A stretch of DNA of 64,000 bases, from the NCBI GenBank assembly GCA_965240325.2, contig OZ251226.1, forward strand, positions 434,001 to 498,000, written 5' to 3'. Of this stretch, positions 18,001 through 26,720 are shown piece after piece. Positions within the stretch are counted from its first letter, which is position 1; the number at the start of each line of letters is the position of its first letter. The translations under genes and the position numbers were made by a program. This stretch comes from Rebecca billardiae RCC1528 (Eukaryota > Haptophyta). The notes under the pieces are model-generated. The model saw only the letters and a program-made list of their open reading frames with translations, was not told the DNA's origin and did no database searches.

Positions 18001-19786
18001 CGCGTCGTGGGCGCCGATCCGCGCGGCGGCGCGCGCCGCGGCCGAGGCGGGGGCCGGTCTGTTTGGGGCCATCCCCGCGTCCGCGCTGTCCGCCTCGACC
18101 GCCGCGGCCGTCGGCTTTGGGGGCGGCGCGCGCGAGCACGGCACGGCGGCCGAGGCGGACGGCGGCGGCGGCGGCGCGGACGGCGGCGGCGGCGCGCCGA
18201 GCGCCGCCGCCGCCGCCGCCGCCGCCACCGCCGCCGAGGGCCGCGCCGCGCAGCTCTCCGCGCCTCCGAGCGCGCGCGCCTTCTCCCTGTATGCCTTCGT
18301 CATCGAGGCCGGGGAGGTGACGCTCGAGCTGGACCGAGCGCAGCTGCAGGCTCGCGCGGCGGAGCGCACCGCCGCGGCGTACGGGCTGGCGCGGCACGCG
18401 CCACCGCGCGCGGCCGCGGCCGCGCCGGGCGCGGCCGACGGGGGGGCGGCGCTGCCGGAGCACGCCGGGGAGGCAGAGGCGGGCGCTGGCGAGCGCGCCT
18501 CGCGGCGGCAGCGCCGCCGAGGCCGCGAGGGCGCGCGCGAGCGCGGGCCTGCGCGGTGGAGCCTCGAGCTGCTCGACACTTCGCTCTCTCAGGTGCCGGA
18601 CAGCGCCGAGCCGCGCCTGCCCGGCCGGGTCGGTGGCGGCGCGCGCGCCGCGACGGTCGGCTCGCGCGGCGGCGGCGGCGCGCGCGGCGCGCGGCGCGGC
18701 GGCGGCGCGCCCGCCGCGTCGGCGCTCGCCGCGCGCGCCATCACGCTCGGCCGCGGCGAAGTGCTCTGCCTGGAGACGCTCGCGCATCTGCTCGAGCCGC
18801 TGCCGGGCGCGGACGCGCTGCCGCCGGGCGGCGCGGCGCTCGCGCACAGCTTCCGCGCCGGCGGCGCGGCGCGCGGCGCGGCGGTGGCGGCCCACGCGCC
18901 GGCGGGCGGCGGCGACGCCGTCTCGCGCGAGCTGCGCTGGCGGCTGGTGGCGTCGTCCCGCCTCAGCCTGCTGCGCATCCGCCGCGTCGAGTTCCGCGAG
19001 CTCGCCGGGAGCACGGGGCTGCGCGCGCTCGCGGCCGCGCACGCGCGCCGCGCCGACTTCCTCCGCGCCCGCGTCGACGCCGTGCTCGCCGAGCAGCTGG
19101 CCGTCTCCTGGCTGAGCCGAGAGGGCGTGGCGGTGCCGCCGCGCGCGCTCGGCGCCGCGGCGCCGCGCGGCTTGAACGCGCCGGCGCGGCCGGAGCTGCC
19201 GACGCTGACGGGGCCGAGCACGGCGCTGGCGCGCACCGCCGCGCGCCGCGCGCCGTCCGCCGCCGCCGGCGGAGGCGGGAGAAGCACCGCCGAGGCGCCG
19301 GGCCTCCCAACCCTCGCAGACGGCGCGCCGCCGAGCCGGGCGCGCGCCGCCGACGCGCCCGGCTCGGCCGAGACACCCGGCGCGGCTGACTGGCGCGGCG
19401 CGACGCCGGCGCTGCCGCGGCTGCGCATCCCGGAGCGCGCGCTGCTCGGCCTCGAGCGCGTGCCTGAGGTGCGCTGGATGGAGGCGGGCATGGGCCACGC
19501 CGAGGCGGTGCTCCACGCGCACTCGCGCGACGAGGCGGCGGGATACGCCGAGTACGGCGCGCTGCACGAGCGCGGGCTGCAGGAGGCGCAGCGCCGGCGG
19601 AGGCAGGAGGAGGCGGCCGCGCGGCGGCAGCAGCAGCCCAAGCCGCCGCCGCGCACGTTCCCCAAGACGGTCGCGCTCGCGGTCGCCGCGGGGGTGTCCA
19701 TGAACACGGCGGCCAAGCTCCAGGCGCTCCGCAAGGCCAGGGCGGCGGCATCGGAGTCGGCGGCGTCTGCCGCCGCCGCCACTTGA
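12098..19786 (+). CDS. Giant protein with several split cyclic-nucleotide-binding domains
   Basis: The frame is open for 2562 codons. Removing a likely in-frame intron at 13544-13747 leaves about 2494. CNBD-like halves alternate with low-complexity sequence. The first pair is PPAAVYVVLNGEVTL near residue 135 and RAGGSFGVFELSTYENAS near 230. The second is GELAFSQGDEANECFVICKG near 335 and GEIAMLFRGERRNASIRA near 1438. The third is MREGTPPSSMLVVVSGQCAV near 1540 and LGELSLLLRVPHDCTALA near 1830. The fourth is YAFVIEAGEVTLELD near 2065, with a weak second half. The second domain keeps the Glu and Arg expected of a phosphate-binding cassette; the third has His where Arg is expected. No kinase or channel domain is attached. 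A cyclic-nucleotide sensor or scaffold role is inferred. The C-terminus is basic and Gln-rich. Confidence 0.8.
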   Translation: MSFGGGHLPQQANLAALLQHETEVTIERKLVHILTLPIAQWTDVQRRFALAVVRSLPCDLFAALDDRAMEAFILPHLRVRAFHAEPSPAGQHAPTLSAARELPGAEAEAAAVDDGSAEQLRAEEEPLPVEDSGAIVLPGEPPAAVYVVLNGEVTLDEPKISHAGLSLGGAAEPAGGTVGSVGALLATRRLKRWSQQSRRSSQTSAGPEKPQRPAPPGAAEQALPPDIRRVRLRAGGSFGVFELSTYENASSCYAYVEPQPGASGTAAQPAAPPSQPRAAPRAAVLELPAAAFRASPLFALVSARMRETVALLKSTDFFGSWDERGLARLHFVMHRRLLQPGELAFSQGDEANECFVICKGACAVLVRASKSASRQAARQRAASRAHARSDAGCFHSTHWTPPPADEEEDDDTFRRSGDSRRSEGGRWRRWASGSLDEPPAQPSAAEAPTPPDSPRLTGSAEAAWEQEEIEEALKTEFDVAETVSARCGGRRAAGALRWPRARAAGPRAHGCDCWACRPAGSPCAVLARARRARRRAALTRDLRPRRGARQARKLAILAALGELKRSRHARMMSAATASFRIRQRDGRRKSLGVLKLGAEGAEGADGSDQPAPGQPASPARWLRKLSLLPEDGRAAPGTGAPEQRQQLPEQPPQPQRPARADGAARSGAGDSAEWSSAGGDGGAEGAREQREAGGAAPGRTSQPASPAPPDATPASAPRAASPAPPQPSQLSSAAPSSEPPIAPAAAAALPEPPPPPLTMSLDTDLASTSARLEMDILVRARLPDGMRAPLAAVQADGSPRARPGAAAAGATPGGEPPAARAAAGAAAAPADEPAPAQAATADAAAPADASPRARPEAVLHASAPGSAPAPAGVAGAAAPGGELAVAQAVAEDAAAPADASARAQPGAEDAAAPGGKPAPAPAPAEAADAASPAAAAAESGGGGSPRHLSAGAPSAAAAAAAASSEPTSRAESQGGAAYTEAADGPRAATADASAGVRSAASARGPAAGPSPSGAAARGGAHRRTSVGGLGRPSPHRRPSLSPGCGSSSLVPASPQRASVRRPSLASASASPQLAAGQPLARLCRQASASSIGSGSECAAAAAAAEGAGGAEGASAILHELESALAAEESRALSRRPSRDEGGTTSFSLRRRPSVPEESLGTLLRRQPSLPAHPSGGGPAPLGLRRQSSIPAQGGGPVVALRRQTSIPAAVPAAASAALAPGCAGAGGASWRGGGSRGTAAGAEGGSVQQRDGGMAAFEPAQPGLSTPPSRPGTVGQPARPGSVGRPWWAARLSLRQLLEAERAGAALGGAGAAEEEAGADELGGGGVVAGVGLAEDVALAQRMAPAPGAPAAAPGVLGAAPSRAPPSAPPSATLRVARAMRAAARAATWFGRDGEPALPRGSAVGPKGGVTGIAAAASAVASSGRQVATLLPGALVGEIAMLFRGERRNASIRALERTEVLALSRADFNDLEPSSLELIRAEALWRLACSKPAGQRSAAELGTLSARVAALPFFAALHPAACLALCQAMHYRRVAADAIVMREGTPPSSMLVVVSGQCAVARDTASANRRARAAGVRSAQLEEVAAEPSDAAAREPARAEPAGAEDTHLNPWTGTAAREAWRRRSAVPALLDLDAHLAARARRTQSVRYAPPAALAKLIGQRPISQLWQQPHAAHAAAAGAHAQPHAPARRHRRASQGLTAQRARKLAAASGGAGGGAGGADGGADEPGGRAAGAAEAEGELSRSLGGVESSALMASPGRGAEEATRARRPGSGAHSAAGSAGGGDGEPSAEERAAMAATELEGAIAGGMTHALREEEGGGADTVALPGDALGELSLLLRVPHDCTALATETAELFEIPAEAYEAVLRRAHRRELGALLGLLGQRVVPLSHVPRAEIAVSLPLFGGTSGGVGGAAAHDAHGRELARAAGLTAVAQLTAVASGAAAGGGGGGGGLELARRTTCSAGQLVASWAPIRAAARAAAEAGAGLFGAIPASALSASTAAAVGFGGGAREHGTAAEADGGGGGADGGGGAPSAAAAAAAATAAEGRAAQLSAPPSARAFSLYAFVIEAGEVTLELDRAQLQARAAERTAAAYGLARHAPPRAAAAAPGAADGGAALPEHAGEAEAGAGERASRRQRRRGREGARERGPARWSLELLDTSLSQVPDSAEPRLPGRVGGGARAATVGSRGGGGARGARRGGGAPAASALAARAITLGRGEVLCLETLAHLLEPLPGADALPPGGAALAHSFRAGGAARGAAVAAHAPAGGGDAVSRELRWRLVASSRLSLLRIRRVEFRELAGSTGLRALAAAHARRADFLRARVDAVLAEQLAVSWLSREGVAVPPRALGAAAPRGLNAPARPELPTLTGPSTALARTAARRAPSAAAGGGGRSTAEAPGLPTLADGAPPSRARAADAPGSAETPGAADWRGATPALPRLRIPERALLGLERVPEVRWMEAGMGHAEAVLHAHSRDEAAGYAEYGALHERGLQEAQRRRRQEEAAARRQQQPKPPPRTFPKTVALAVAAGVSMNTAAKLQALRKARAAASESAASAAAAT
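13544..13747 (+). other. Probable in-frame intron (204 nt, stop-free)
   Basis: The sequence begins GTGAGCGCCC and ends GCGCCAG, is 204 nt long (68 codons) and sits in phase 0. If translated, it adds an Arg/Ala/Cys-rich insert unlike its flanks. If removed, it joins FDVAET to ARKLAILAALGELKRS. Length divisible by three and lack of stops let the ORF read through it. It is either a retained intron or an alternatively spliced one. Confidence 0.65.
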
Positions 19787-20353
19787 ATCTTCATCGTCTC
19801 ACTCTCACTCACACTACTGACTCACTGGGTAAAGTAGCATCGCGCAAGCCTAGCGGATCGGCGGTGGCAGCCCCAGGCTGCTGACGCTGTGAGCCACGCC
19901 GTCCGCTCTGCTGGCGCGCTCACATTCAGTCGATAATCACGCGAACAATATGATGCCGTTCGGACCGACTTCCCGTGCGCGCGGTCGGCGACGGCCCCGG
20001 ACCGCCCCGGTGGCCGAGGCCCCCGCCTGAGGCCCCGAGCCCGCCGAGTAACGCGGATCAGGATATTATGAGACAGGATATGACTGTTATTGACTGCTAC
20101 GTATCGTAGCGTACTCATCATAAATATGATGACGAGCAGTCGGTGATGTAGTCGTCATCATCCGACTGGCATCAGCGGTGATCAGCTGCGGCAGTCGGAT
20201 GCTGCCAGCAGATGATCGCCGGAGCCCAGATCGCGCGAGTCAGCCTCACTGAGTGAGCCTGTCAGGCTGGAATCAGCATCAACTATCAAGTACGGCTAAC
20301 TGTAGTACTGTAGTAGTTACATGACTACATGAGCCCCCCCGCTGTGATTGTCA
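19787..20353. other. Intergenic between convergent genes, no gene seen
   Basis: About 570 bp of AT-richer DNA lies between the 3' ends of the CNBD gene (+) and the phosphatase gene (-). There is a run of ATGATGACGA-like and CATCATC-like words around 20115-20160. No conserved ORF was seen. Confidence 0.55.
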
Positions 20354-21673
20354 TCAGTTTTCGTCGTCGCCCGCTGGCAGGTCGGCCTCCGCGGTCTGTA
20401 GCGCAGACGCCCCAGCGCGGCCTGACTCTGAGACCTTCGCACCCGCCGCGGCCTCGGCGTCCGCGCCAGGCGTCCGCTCCGCCCGCACCGCCGTGGCCGC
20501 GGCTGGCTCGGCGACGGCAGCTGCCGCCTCTGCGGCCGCCTCCGCGCCGTTGCCTGCCCCAGGCTCGCGTGGCGCGGCCGAGGCGGCTGCGGACGCCGGC
20601 GGCGGCGTGCGCGGCGGCAGCGAGCCCGCGCTCGGCGGCGCGGGCAGCGCGCCCGCCGCCGGATCCCCGGCGAACACCAGCCCCTCCCAAGCACGCAGCG
20701 CGCGCGCAAAGCCTGGGTTGGGCCGCGCGCACGCGCGCGCGCGCCGCACGAGCGCGACCGCGTCAGCGGCGCGGAGGCGGAGGGCCCAGATGAGGTAGGC
20801 GGCCGTGGTGCTCGGCGCGCGGGAGATCCCCGCGCCGCAGTGGATGAACACGCCCTCGCCGCGCTCGCGCGCCGCGTGCACGAACGCGCACACGGGCGCA
20901 AAGTGCGCCGCCAGCTCCGCGGCCGCGCCCTCGCGGTCGTCGACAGTCGCGTGGTAGTGCGCGGTGATGAAGGGCGGGAGCGCGCGCTTGTCGGGGCTGG
21001 AGACGACGGAGACGACGGCGCTCACGCGCCGCGCGCGCAGGGCCGCGCACTCGTTCAGCAGCGCCGCCCAGCCGCCGACCCACAGCCGCGGCGCCACCCG
21101 GTGCATCACGTCAGACTGCCGAGTGCGCGCGGCCACGACCGCGCCGACGCCGCCGCGCGCGTCGGCGCTCGCGCGGCGTCGCGCACCGCCCGGGGGCGCC
21201 GGGCCCTTCGAGCCGCGCGCACTCGCCGGTCGCGACAAGACCGGCGCCGGCGCCGGCGCGGCCTCGGCGGGCTCGTCCCCGTCGGCTGCCGCTGCCGAGA
21301 GCAGCTGCCGCGCGCCGCCCAGGCAAGCGTCGAGTGCGGCGATGGCTGCTTCGACCTCGTCGGCCGGGCGGGCGTTGGTCGCGGCCTGGAGGAGCGCCGT
21401 CGTCGCCGCCTGCGCATCCACCACCGGCTGCGCGTCGGCGCCCGCCCGCCGCGCCGCCTGCTCGACCAGCTCCTGCGCGTCGAGCGCGCGGGAGAGGCCG
21501 AGCAGGTTGACGCCGCCCGCGCCGAGCTCGCGAGCGGCGGCGGCGCGCTCGGCGGCGACGTCCGCCGCGGGCTTGCGCCACGGCCGCTGCTGCCTCGAAC
21601 GCGGTGGCGGGCCCCCGCCGCCGCCACCGCCCACGGCGATGTCGATGCGCACCGGCGCCCTTGCCGTTGTCAT
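20354..21673 (-). CDS. Dual-specificity protein phosphatase
   Basis: The protein has 439 residues from the ATG at 21673, where the MTTARAPVRIDIAVGG N-terminus begins. Residues about 185-345 form a DUSP catalytic domain. It opens with RVAPRLWVGGW, has VSAVVSVVSSPD and YHATVDDREG, and contains the HCX5R signature HCGAGISR with catalytic Cys279 and Arg285. The general-acid Asp probably lies in the VDDREG loop. The first ~180 residues are Ala-rich, partly helical and possibly regulatory. The C-terminal ~95 residues are low-complexity Pro/Ala. It is expected to dephosphorylate phospho-Ser/Thr/Tyr proteins, but the target is unknown. It is divergent from the RCC1/kringle gene. Confidence 0.85.
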   Translation of the reverse strand: MTTARAPVRIDIAVGGGGGGGPPPRSRQQRPWRKPAADVAAERAAAARELGAGGVNLLGLSRALDAQELVEQAARRAGADAQPVVDAQAATTALLQAATNARPADEVEAAIAALDACLGGARQLLSAAAADGDEPAEAAPAPAPVLSRPASARGSKGPAPPGGARRRASADARGGVGAVVAARTRQSDVMHRVAPRLWVGGWAALLNECAALRARRVSAVVSVVSSPDKRALPPFITAHYHATVDDREGAAAELAAHFAPVCAFVHAARERGEGVFIHCGAGISRAPSTTAAYLIWALRLRAADAVALVRRARACARPNPGFARALRAWEGLVFAGDPAAGALPAPPSAGSLPPRTPPPASAAASAAPREPGAGNGAEAAAEAAAAVAEPAAATAVRAERTPGADAEAAAGAKVSESGRAGASALQTAEADLPAGDDEN

Positions 21674-22037
21674 GGCCGCGGTCAACAGCCCTGCCCTTCC
21701 GGCTTCCACCGGCCCGGGCGGCGTCGGAGGCTCGGAGCAGAAGAACTGCGTCTCCGGATAAAGGATTAAAGGTCCAAGCCCAGACCGCAGCGGCAAGGAC
21801 CAGTCCGGGGGCGGACGAGATAGTCTGATATTCGTCCAGGCCCGGACCGATCACAAAGCATTGAAAACATCCGGACTCTATTCAAACGATTCCTGAGATT
21901 CTGCCCACGAACAATCGCGCGGCTTTCGGCGGCGGCGGCACGAACGAGCCGCTCTCACTGGTCATTCGCCGCTTGGTGCCGGAGATCACCAAGCGGGATC
22001 CGCACAGCCAACGACGGGGCTCCCGCGGGAGGTGCCC
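21674..22037. promoter_or_regulatory. Divergent promoter region, phosphatase and RCC1/kringle genes
   Basis: The 364 bp between two outward-facing start codons must contain both promoters. The middle part, near 21810-21900, is AT-richer than the flanks. I recognise no TATA box or named element. Confidence 0.45.
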
Positions 22038-25000
22038 ATGACGAGGGAAAGCGGCGGCGGGAGCGCCGTGGCGCTGCTCGCGCTGTTGGGCGGCGCGGTG
22101 GGCGCCGGGGCACGGCCGCCGTGCGTCACGCTCACCTCGGGCGCGCGACATACGTGCGCCTCGGCGTGCGCCAGCGGCGATCTCATCGCCTGCTGGGGCG
22201 CCAACGAGCGCGCGCAGTCGTCTGTGCCCTCGCTGGGCAAGCGCCTGCTGCACGCGAGCGCGGGCGAGGCGCACACGTGCGCCACGACGGCGGACGGGGA
22301 AGGGTACTGCTGGGGCGACAACTCGCGCGGCCAGCTCGGCCTCGGCCTGCTCGCGCCGCACGTCGGCGACGCGGCGCGCGCACCGGTGATGCTCGGCCGC
22401 ACGCGCGGCGCGGCGCCTCCGCCGCCCGCCCACGCCGCGTCGCACTGCGACCGGCATGCGTCGGGCTGGTGGCTCACGGAGGCATGCAAGCGGGAGCACG
22501 CCCTCATGCAGCCGAGGCCGCCCACCGGCCCGCCGATGCGCATCGTCGCCATCTTTGCGGGCTCGCAGCACACGTGTGCGCTCGGCGTCGACGGCGCGGT
22601 CAAATGTTTCGGCAGCGGCTCGAAGGGGCAGCTGGGGTACGGCGACCGCACGTCGCGCGGCATGAGCGCGGACACGATGGGCGACGCCCTCCCCGAGGTC
22701 GAGCTCGGCGCGGGGCGCACCGCCAAGGCGCTCGCCCTCGGGCGCGAGCACACGTGCGCGGCGGTGCGCGACAGCGGCGCCGGTGACGGCTTGGCTGCCG
22801 ACGCGCCGCCGAATCAGGTGCTGTGCTGGGGCGCGGCGATGAACGGCCGACTGGGGCTGGGCGACTCGCGCCACCGCGGCGATGTGCCCGGCACGATGGG
22901 CGACGCGCTCGCGCCCGTCGACCTCGGCTCGCGCGGCGGGCGCGGGCGCATCGACCAGCTGGTCGCAGGCGCAAGACACATGTGTGCGCTTGTCTCCTCG
23001 GCGCATCCGCCCGTGTCTGCGCGGCGCGGCGCGGGGCGCGAGGGGGCGGGCGCGGACGCGCGCGACTCGCACAGTCGGAGCCGACGGCGCTCGCGCTCAC
23101 GCCGTCGAGGCGGTGCCGACGACGACGACGACGAGGCCGCCGCCTCCGCCTCCGCTGCCGCCGTCGGCGCCTCCTCCGCTCCTCCGCCCAGTGACGGGGG
23201 CTCAGTGCTGTGCTGGGGCTGGGGCAAGCACGGCCAGCTGGGCTACGGTGCGCGCCGCCGCCGCGGGAGTGCCGCGCGCGCGCCTCCCTCGCGCGCGCGC
23301 GCGCTCTCGCGCCGCGCCCTGGCGCGCACGCCTTTTCACACGCACGCGCCCTTGCCCTGCGCGCGCGCGCGTTTGCTGTGCACGCCTGCGCTGCCGCCAC
23401 TGCCCCGCTGCTGCCCTGCTGCTGCCGCCGCGCTCCACCCCGTCGCAGGCGACGACGAGGACCGCGGCGAGACGTCCGCCTCGATGGGCGACGCCCTGCC
23501 CGCAGTCGACCTGGGCGAGGGCGCGCTCGCCCTCGCGATCGCAGTCGGCGACGAGCACACGTGCGCTATCGTGCAGCGGGCGGCGGCGCCGGGCGCGGCG
23601 GCGGCGCCGCCGCCGAGCGCAGTGTGCTGGGGCGCGCAGGGCTCGCGCCAGCTGGGCGTCGAGGTGCCGCGGGGCTCGCTGCGCCAGGACGTCGGCGACC
23701 AGCCGCACCAGATGGGCGAGCTGATCGAGCCCGTGCCGCTGCGCCTCGCCGCGACGCCGGCGATCAGCGCGGGCGGCAAATTCAGCTGCGCCGCGCTCGA
23801 GGCCGGGCGCGCGGATGCGTCTACGGCGGCGGCGGCGCACGTTGCGTGCTGGGGCGCGTCGACGGGCGGCGCGCTCGGCGACAAGTCGCGGCTCTCGCGC
23901 TCGCACTCGCACCTGCCGCTCACGCGCGAGCACGTGGACACGCGCAGCGCGAGCATCGGGCCGCTGCTCCAGATCGACATGAGCGCACTCGAGGCGCTGC
24001 CGACGCTCTCCGCTCACGCGGGCGGCTCGGCCGGCGGCGCGCGGAGCGGTGGGGACGGCGCGCGCCGAGCGGTGGGGACGCCGGCGCCGGCGCCGGCGCT
24101 GACGCCGGCGCCGGCGCCGGCGCCGGCGCCGTCACCGAGCTCGCGTGGCCCAGGTGGAGGGAGGAGGCGAGGTCGGCCGCGCCGCTCCCGCGCCTCGCCG
24201 CCGCCTGCCGCGTCGTCGCCGCCGCCGCCACCGCCGCTGCTGATGCCGCCGCCCTCGCCGGCGCCGCCGCTGCAGCCGTCCCTGCTGGCGCTTCTGCTAG
24301 GCCAGCAGCTGCCGCCGCCGCCGCCGAGCTCGCCACCGCCCGCCGCCGCGTGGCCGAGCGTGCCGCTGGTGGGGGCGGGTCGAAAGGGCACGACACAGCG
24401 CTACTGGCCAAGCCCTCCGCCGCCGCCGCCCTCGCCGCGCCGAGGCCGCGCGCGCCGCGGCTCGGGCGGGGCCGAGCGCCCCTCGCCCTCGCCCTCGCCC
24501 GCGCCCTCGCCCGTGCCGCAGCCCGCGCGGCGCGGCTCGTGGCGAGACGCGGTGAACCTCGAGTGCTACGAGGACAACCAGGCGCACGACTACCGCGGCC
24601 ACGTCTCGGTCACGGCGCGCGGCCTGCCGTGCCAGCGCTGGACGGCTGTGCTGCCTCACAAGCCGCACTTCACGCCCGAGCGGGTGCGCGCGCTCGGGGC
24701 CCGCGGGCGCGGTGGGGCCGTCCCGCGCGCGCGCCGCCACACCGCCCGCCCTCGGCTCACCCGCCCCGCCACCGCGCCGCCGCGCGTGCGCCCGCGCCCT
24801 TTCCGCGCCGCGCGCCGGCTCCGGGCCCTCAGTACCCGGACCGTGGGCTGGGCGACCACAACTACTGCCGCGCCCCCGGCCGGTACTCCTACTGCGCCTG
24901 GTGCGTGGGAGCACGCAGCATCGCCGGCCGCGCGGAACCCGAGCGGCCGCGCGCGCCGCGCGCACCGCCGCCACGCGAGCCCCCGCTCACTTGACCCCCC

Positions 25001-26115
25001 GCCCTGGCTGGCTCCGCGCGGCGGACCGGCCCGGCCCGCCACCGCCGCGCGGCTGTGTGCGCGCCCCCTCCGCCCCCTCGCGCCTCGTGTGTGCGCGTGC
25101 GGCCGTGTGTGTGTGCGCGCGCGTGCGCAGGTGCTACACGACAAACCCCGGCGTCGAGTGGGACTGCTGCGACGTGGGCATGCCCGCGGACAGGTGCATC
25201 TGGTTCCCCTCGCCGCCGCCGCCGCCGTCGCTCCCGCCCTACTCGCCGCCGCCCTCGCCGCGCCCGTCGCCGCCGCCGCCGATCCCGATGCCGCCCGCGC
25301 CGCCCGTGCACCTGAAGGACCCGGAGTGCTACACGCACTACCAGGCGCGCGACTACCGCGGCCGCGTGAACAGCACCTCGCGCGGCTTCACGTGCCAGCA
25401 GTGGACGGCGCAGGCGCCGCACGCGCACAGCTACGACCCGGCGGCATACGCCGCGTACGGCATCGGCAACCACAACTACTGCCGCGCCGCGGGCTCGTTC
25501 TGCGCGTGGTGCTACACGCAGCACGAGGGCAAGCCGGAGTGGGACTGCTGTGACATCGGCCCGCCGTCCGACTTCTGCGAGATCATCTCGCTGCACGAGG
25601 ACCGAGGCCCGCACGGCGCGCTGCCGCCGCGCACGGTGCCGAGGCCCATCGCGCCCGCGTGGGCGACGAGCGCCCCGTGGCTCGGCAGCGCGCTGCTGCT
25701 CGGCGTCACGGTCGGGCTCGCGATCGCGCTCGCCGCGCTGCGGCGCGCGCGGCGCGGCGCGGCGACGCCGCTGCCGACCAGCGTGCCCGAGCTGCTGGAG
25801 CCCACGCCGAACCGGCGCGCGCGGCACAACGGTGGCACTACGCGGCAAGCGCGCGGCGCGAGCGTGGCGGGCCGTGAGCTGCCGGCGCGCTCGAGCGGCG
25901 GCGCGGGGGGCGCGGCCAAGCCCGAGCCGCACCGTGCGAGCGGCGCGGGGCTCGCGCGGCCGCCGGCCGCGGCGCCGCGCCCAGCAGCTGCGGCAGCATC
26001 ACCGGCCCCTCTGAGACCGCCAGCGAGCGCGCCGCCGACACCCGCCCCGGCCGGGGCGACCGCTCGTCGCAGCCGCTATGAGGACGCGAGCTACCTCGCA
26101 TCGCCCATGCTGTGA
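22038..26115 (+). CDS. RCC1-repeat and kringle type I membrane protein
   Basis: Four exons, 22038-23247, 23449-24683, 24833-24900 and 25131-26115, give about 1165 residues. A signal peptide (SAVALLALLGGAVGAGA) is followed by seven RCC1-like blades, each with H-T/M-C-A then C-W-G and G-x-L-G (for example GEAHTCATTADGEGYCWG). Two kringle domains follow. Each opens C-Y-x(6)-D-Y-R-G, continues with C-Q-x-W, and has H-N-Y-C-R-A. The first is assembled only by splicing and reads CAWCYTTNPGVEWDCCDVG at its end. Poly-Pro linkers separate the domains. A single hydrophobic helix (WLGSALLLGVTVGLAIALAAL) precedes a basic cytoplasmic tail. A cell-surface binding or recognition role is inferred. Kringle outside animals is unusual but not unknown. 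Confidence 0.85.
23248..23448 (+). other. In-frame stop-free intron of the RCC1/kringle gene (201 nt)
   Basis: The sequence starts GTGCGCGCCG and ends CGTCGCAG after a Cys/Leu/Pro-rich pyrimidine stretch. It is 67 codons long with no stop. Removal joins GQLGYG to DDEDRGETSASMGDALP, matching the spacing of the other RCC1 blades. Confidence 0.75.
24684..24832 (+). other. Intron splitting kringle 1, 149 nt
   Basis: The donor GTGCGCGCGC follows CACTTCACGCCCGAGCGG, and the acceptor is GGGCCCTCAG. It joins PHFTPER to YPDRGLGDHNYCRA, which reproduces the layout of kringle 2. Its length is not a multiple of three. Confidence 0.85.
24901..25130 (+). other. Second intron inside kringle 1, 230 nt
   Basis: The donor is GTGCGTGGGA and the acceptor GCGTGCGCAG. 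Splicing makes Trp-Cys-Tyr-Thr, the conserved WCYT of kringles. The 3' half carries a GT/GC-rich run around 25085-25128. Confidence 0.85.
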
Positions 26116-26387
26116 GCAATTGTGTGCGTGTCAGCTTGATATTGAGTGAGCACGCTCTGTCGCTCAGCCTAGCAAGCTGCGCTTGGCGAATCATTGATGG
26201 ATGATGATGACGACGACTTGACAGCACGAGTACTATAGGCTCCGGCTCCGCGACATCGTCTACTACCACTCGAGTACTCCGACCGCGGACGCGGACGCGC
26301 GGTACGGCCCCGCGCCGCGGTACCGCCCCCCGCCGCCCCGGCTCCGGCTTCGCCTTCGAGTTCGGTCGGCACCCCCCCCACTCCCCA
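26116..26387. other. 3' flank of the RCC1/kringle gene, no gene
   Basis: A GC-rich, partly palindromic run near 26280-26360 (for example GACGCGGACGCGCGGTACGG) is the only visible structure. It leads into the fold-back repeat cluster. Confidence 0.5.
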
Positions 26388-26612
26388 GTCCGGTCACTGG
26401 AGCGTTACATCTTGACACTGCAATCGGCGGGATCGCCCGCCTCTGATGACGATCTACGCCGAAATACGCCGATGCTCCTAGACCACTCCCCAGGCGGTCC
26501 CTTGATCACAACTTGATGGACGGCATTACTGTCTACTGATTACGGCCCTGGCGGATCATCAGCCACACCTCCAATCGGTTCAGACTCTATTTTCTATAAG
26601 TAAATACCCAGC
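26388..26612 (-). repeat. Dispersed element, copy A
   Basis: On the minus strand this region reads AAAATAGAGTCTGAACC, then ATTGGAGGTG, through ATTGCAGTGTCAAGATGTAA to CGCTCCAGTGACCGGACT. The same order of blocks is present on the plus strand at 36008-36245. Outer flanking sequence at about 26612-26665 also matches the stretch just before the large element at 33668-33745. No coding capacity is seen, so it is probably a MITE-like non-autonomous element. Confidence 0.8.
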
Positions 26613-26720
26613 CCGGGTGCTATTTTCGCATATGTATAGAGGTGTCCGGAACACTCCCGGACTGTGCTGAAATCTGAGTGAGGGACGGGTAGTTACATAG
26701 TAAAAATAGAGTCTGAACCT

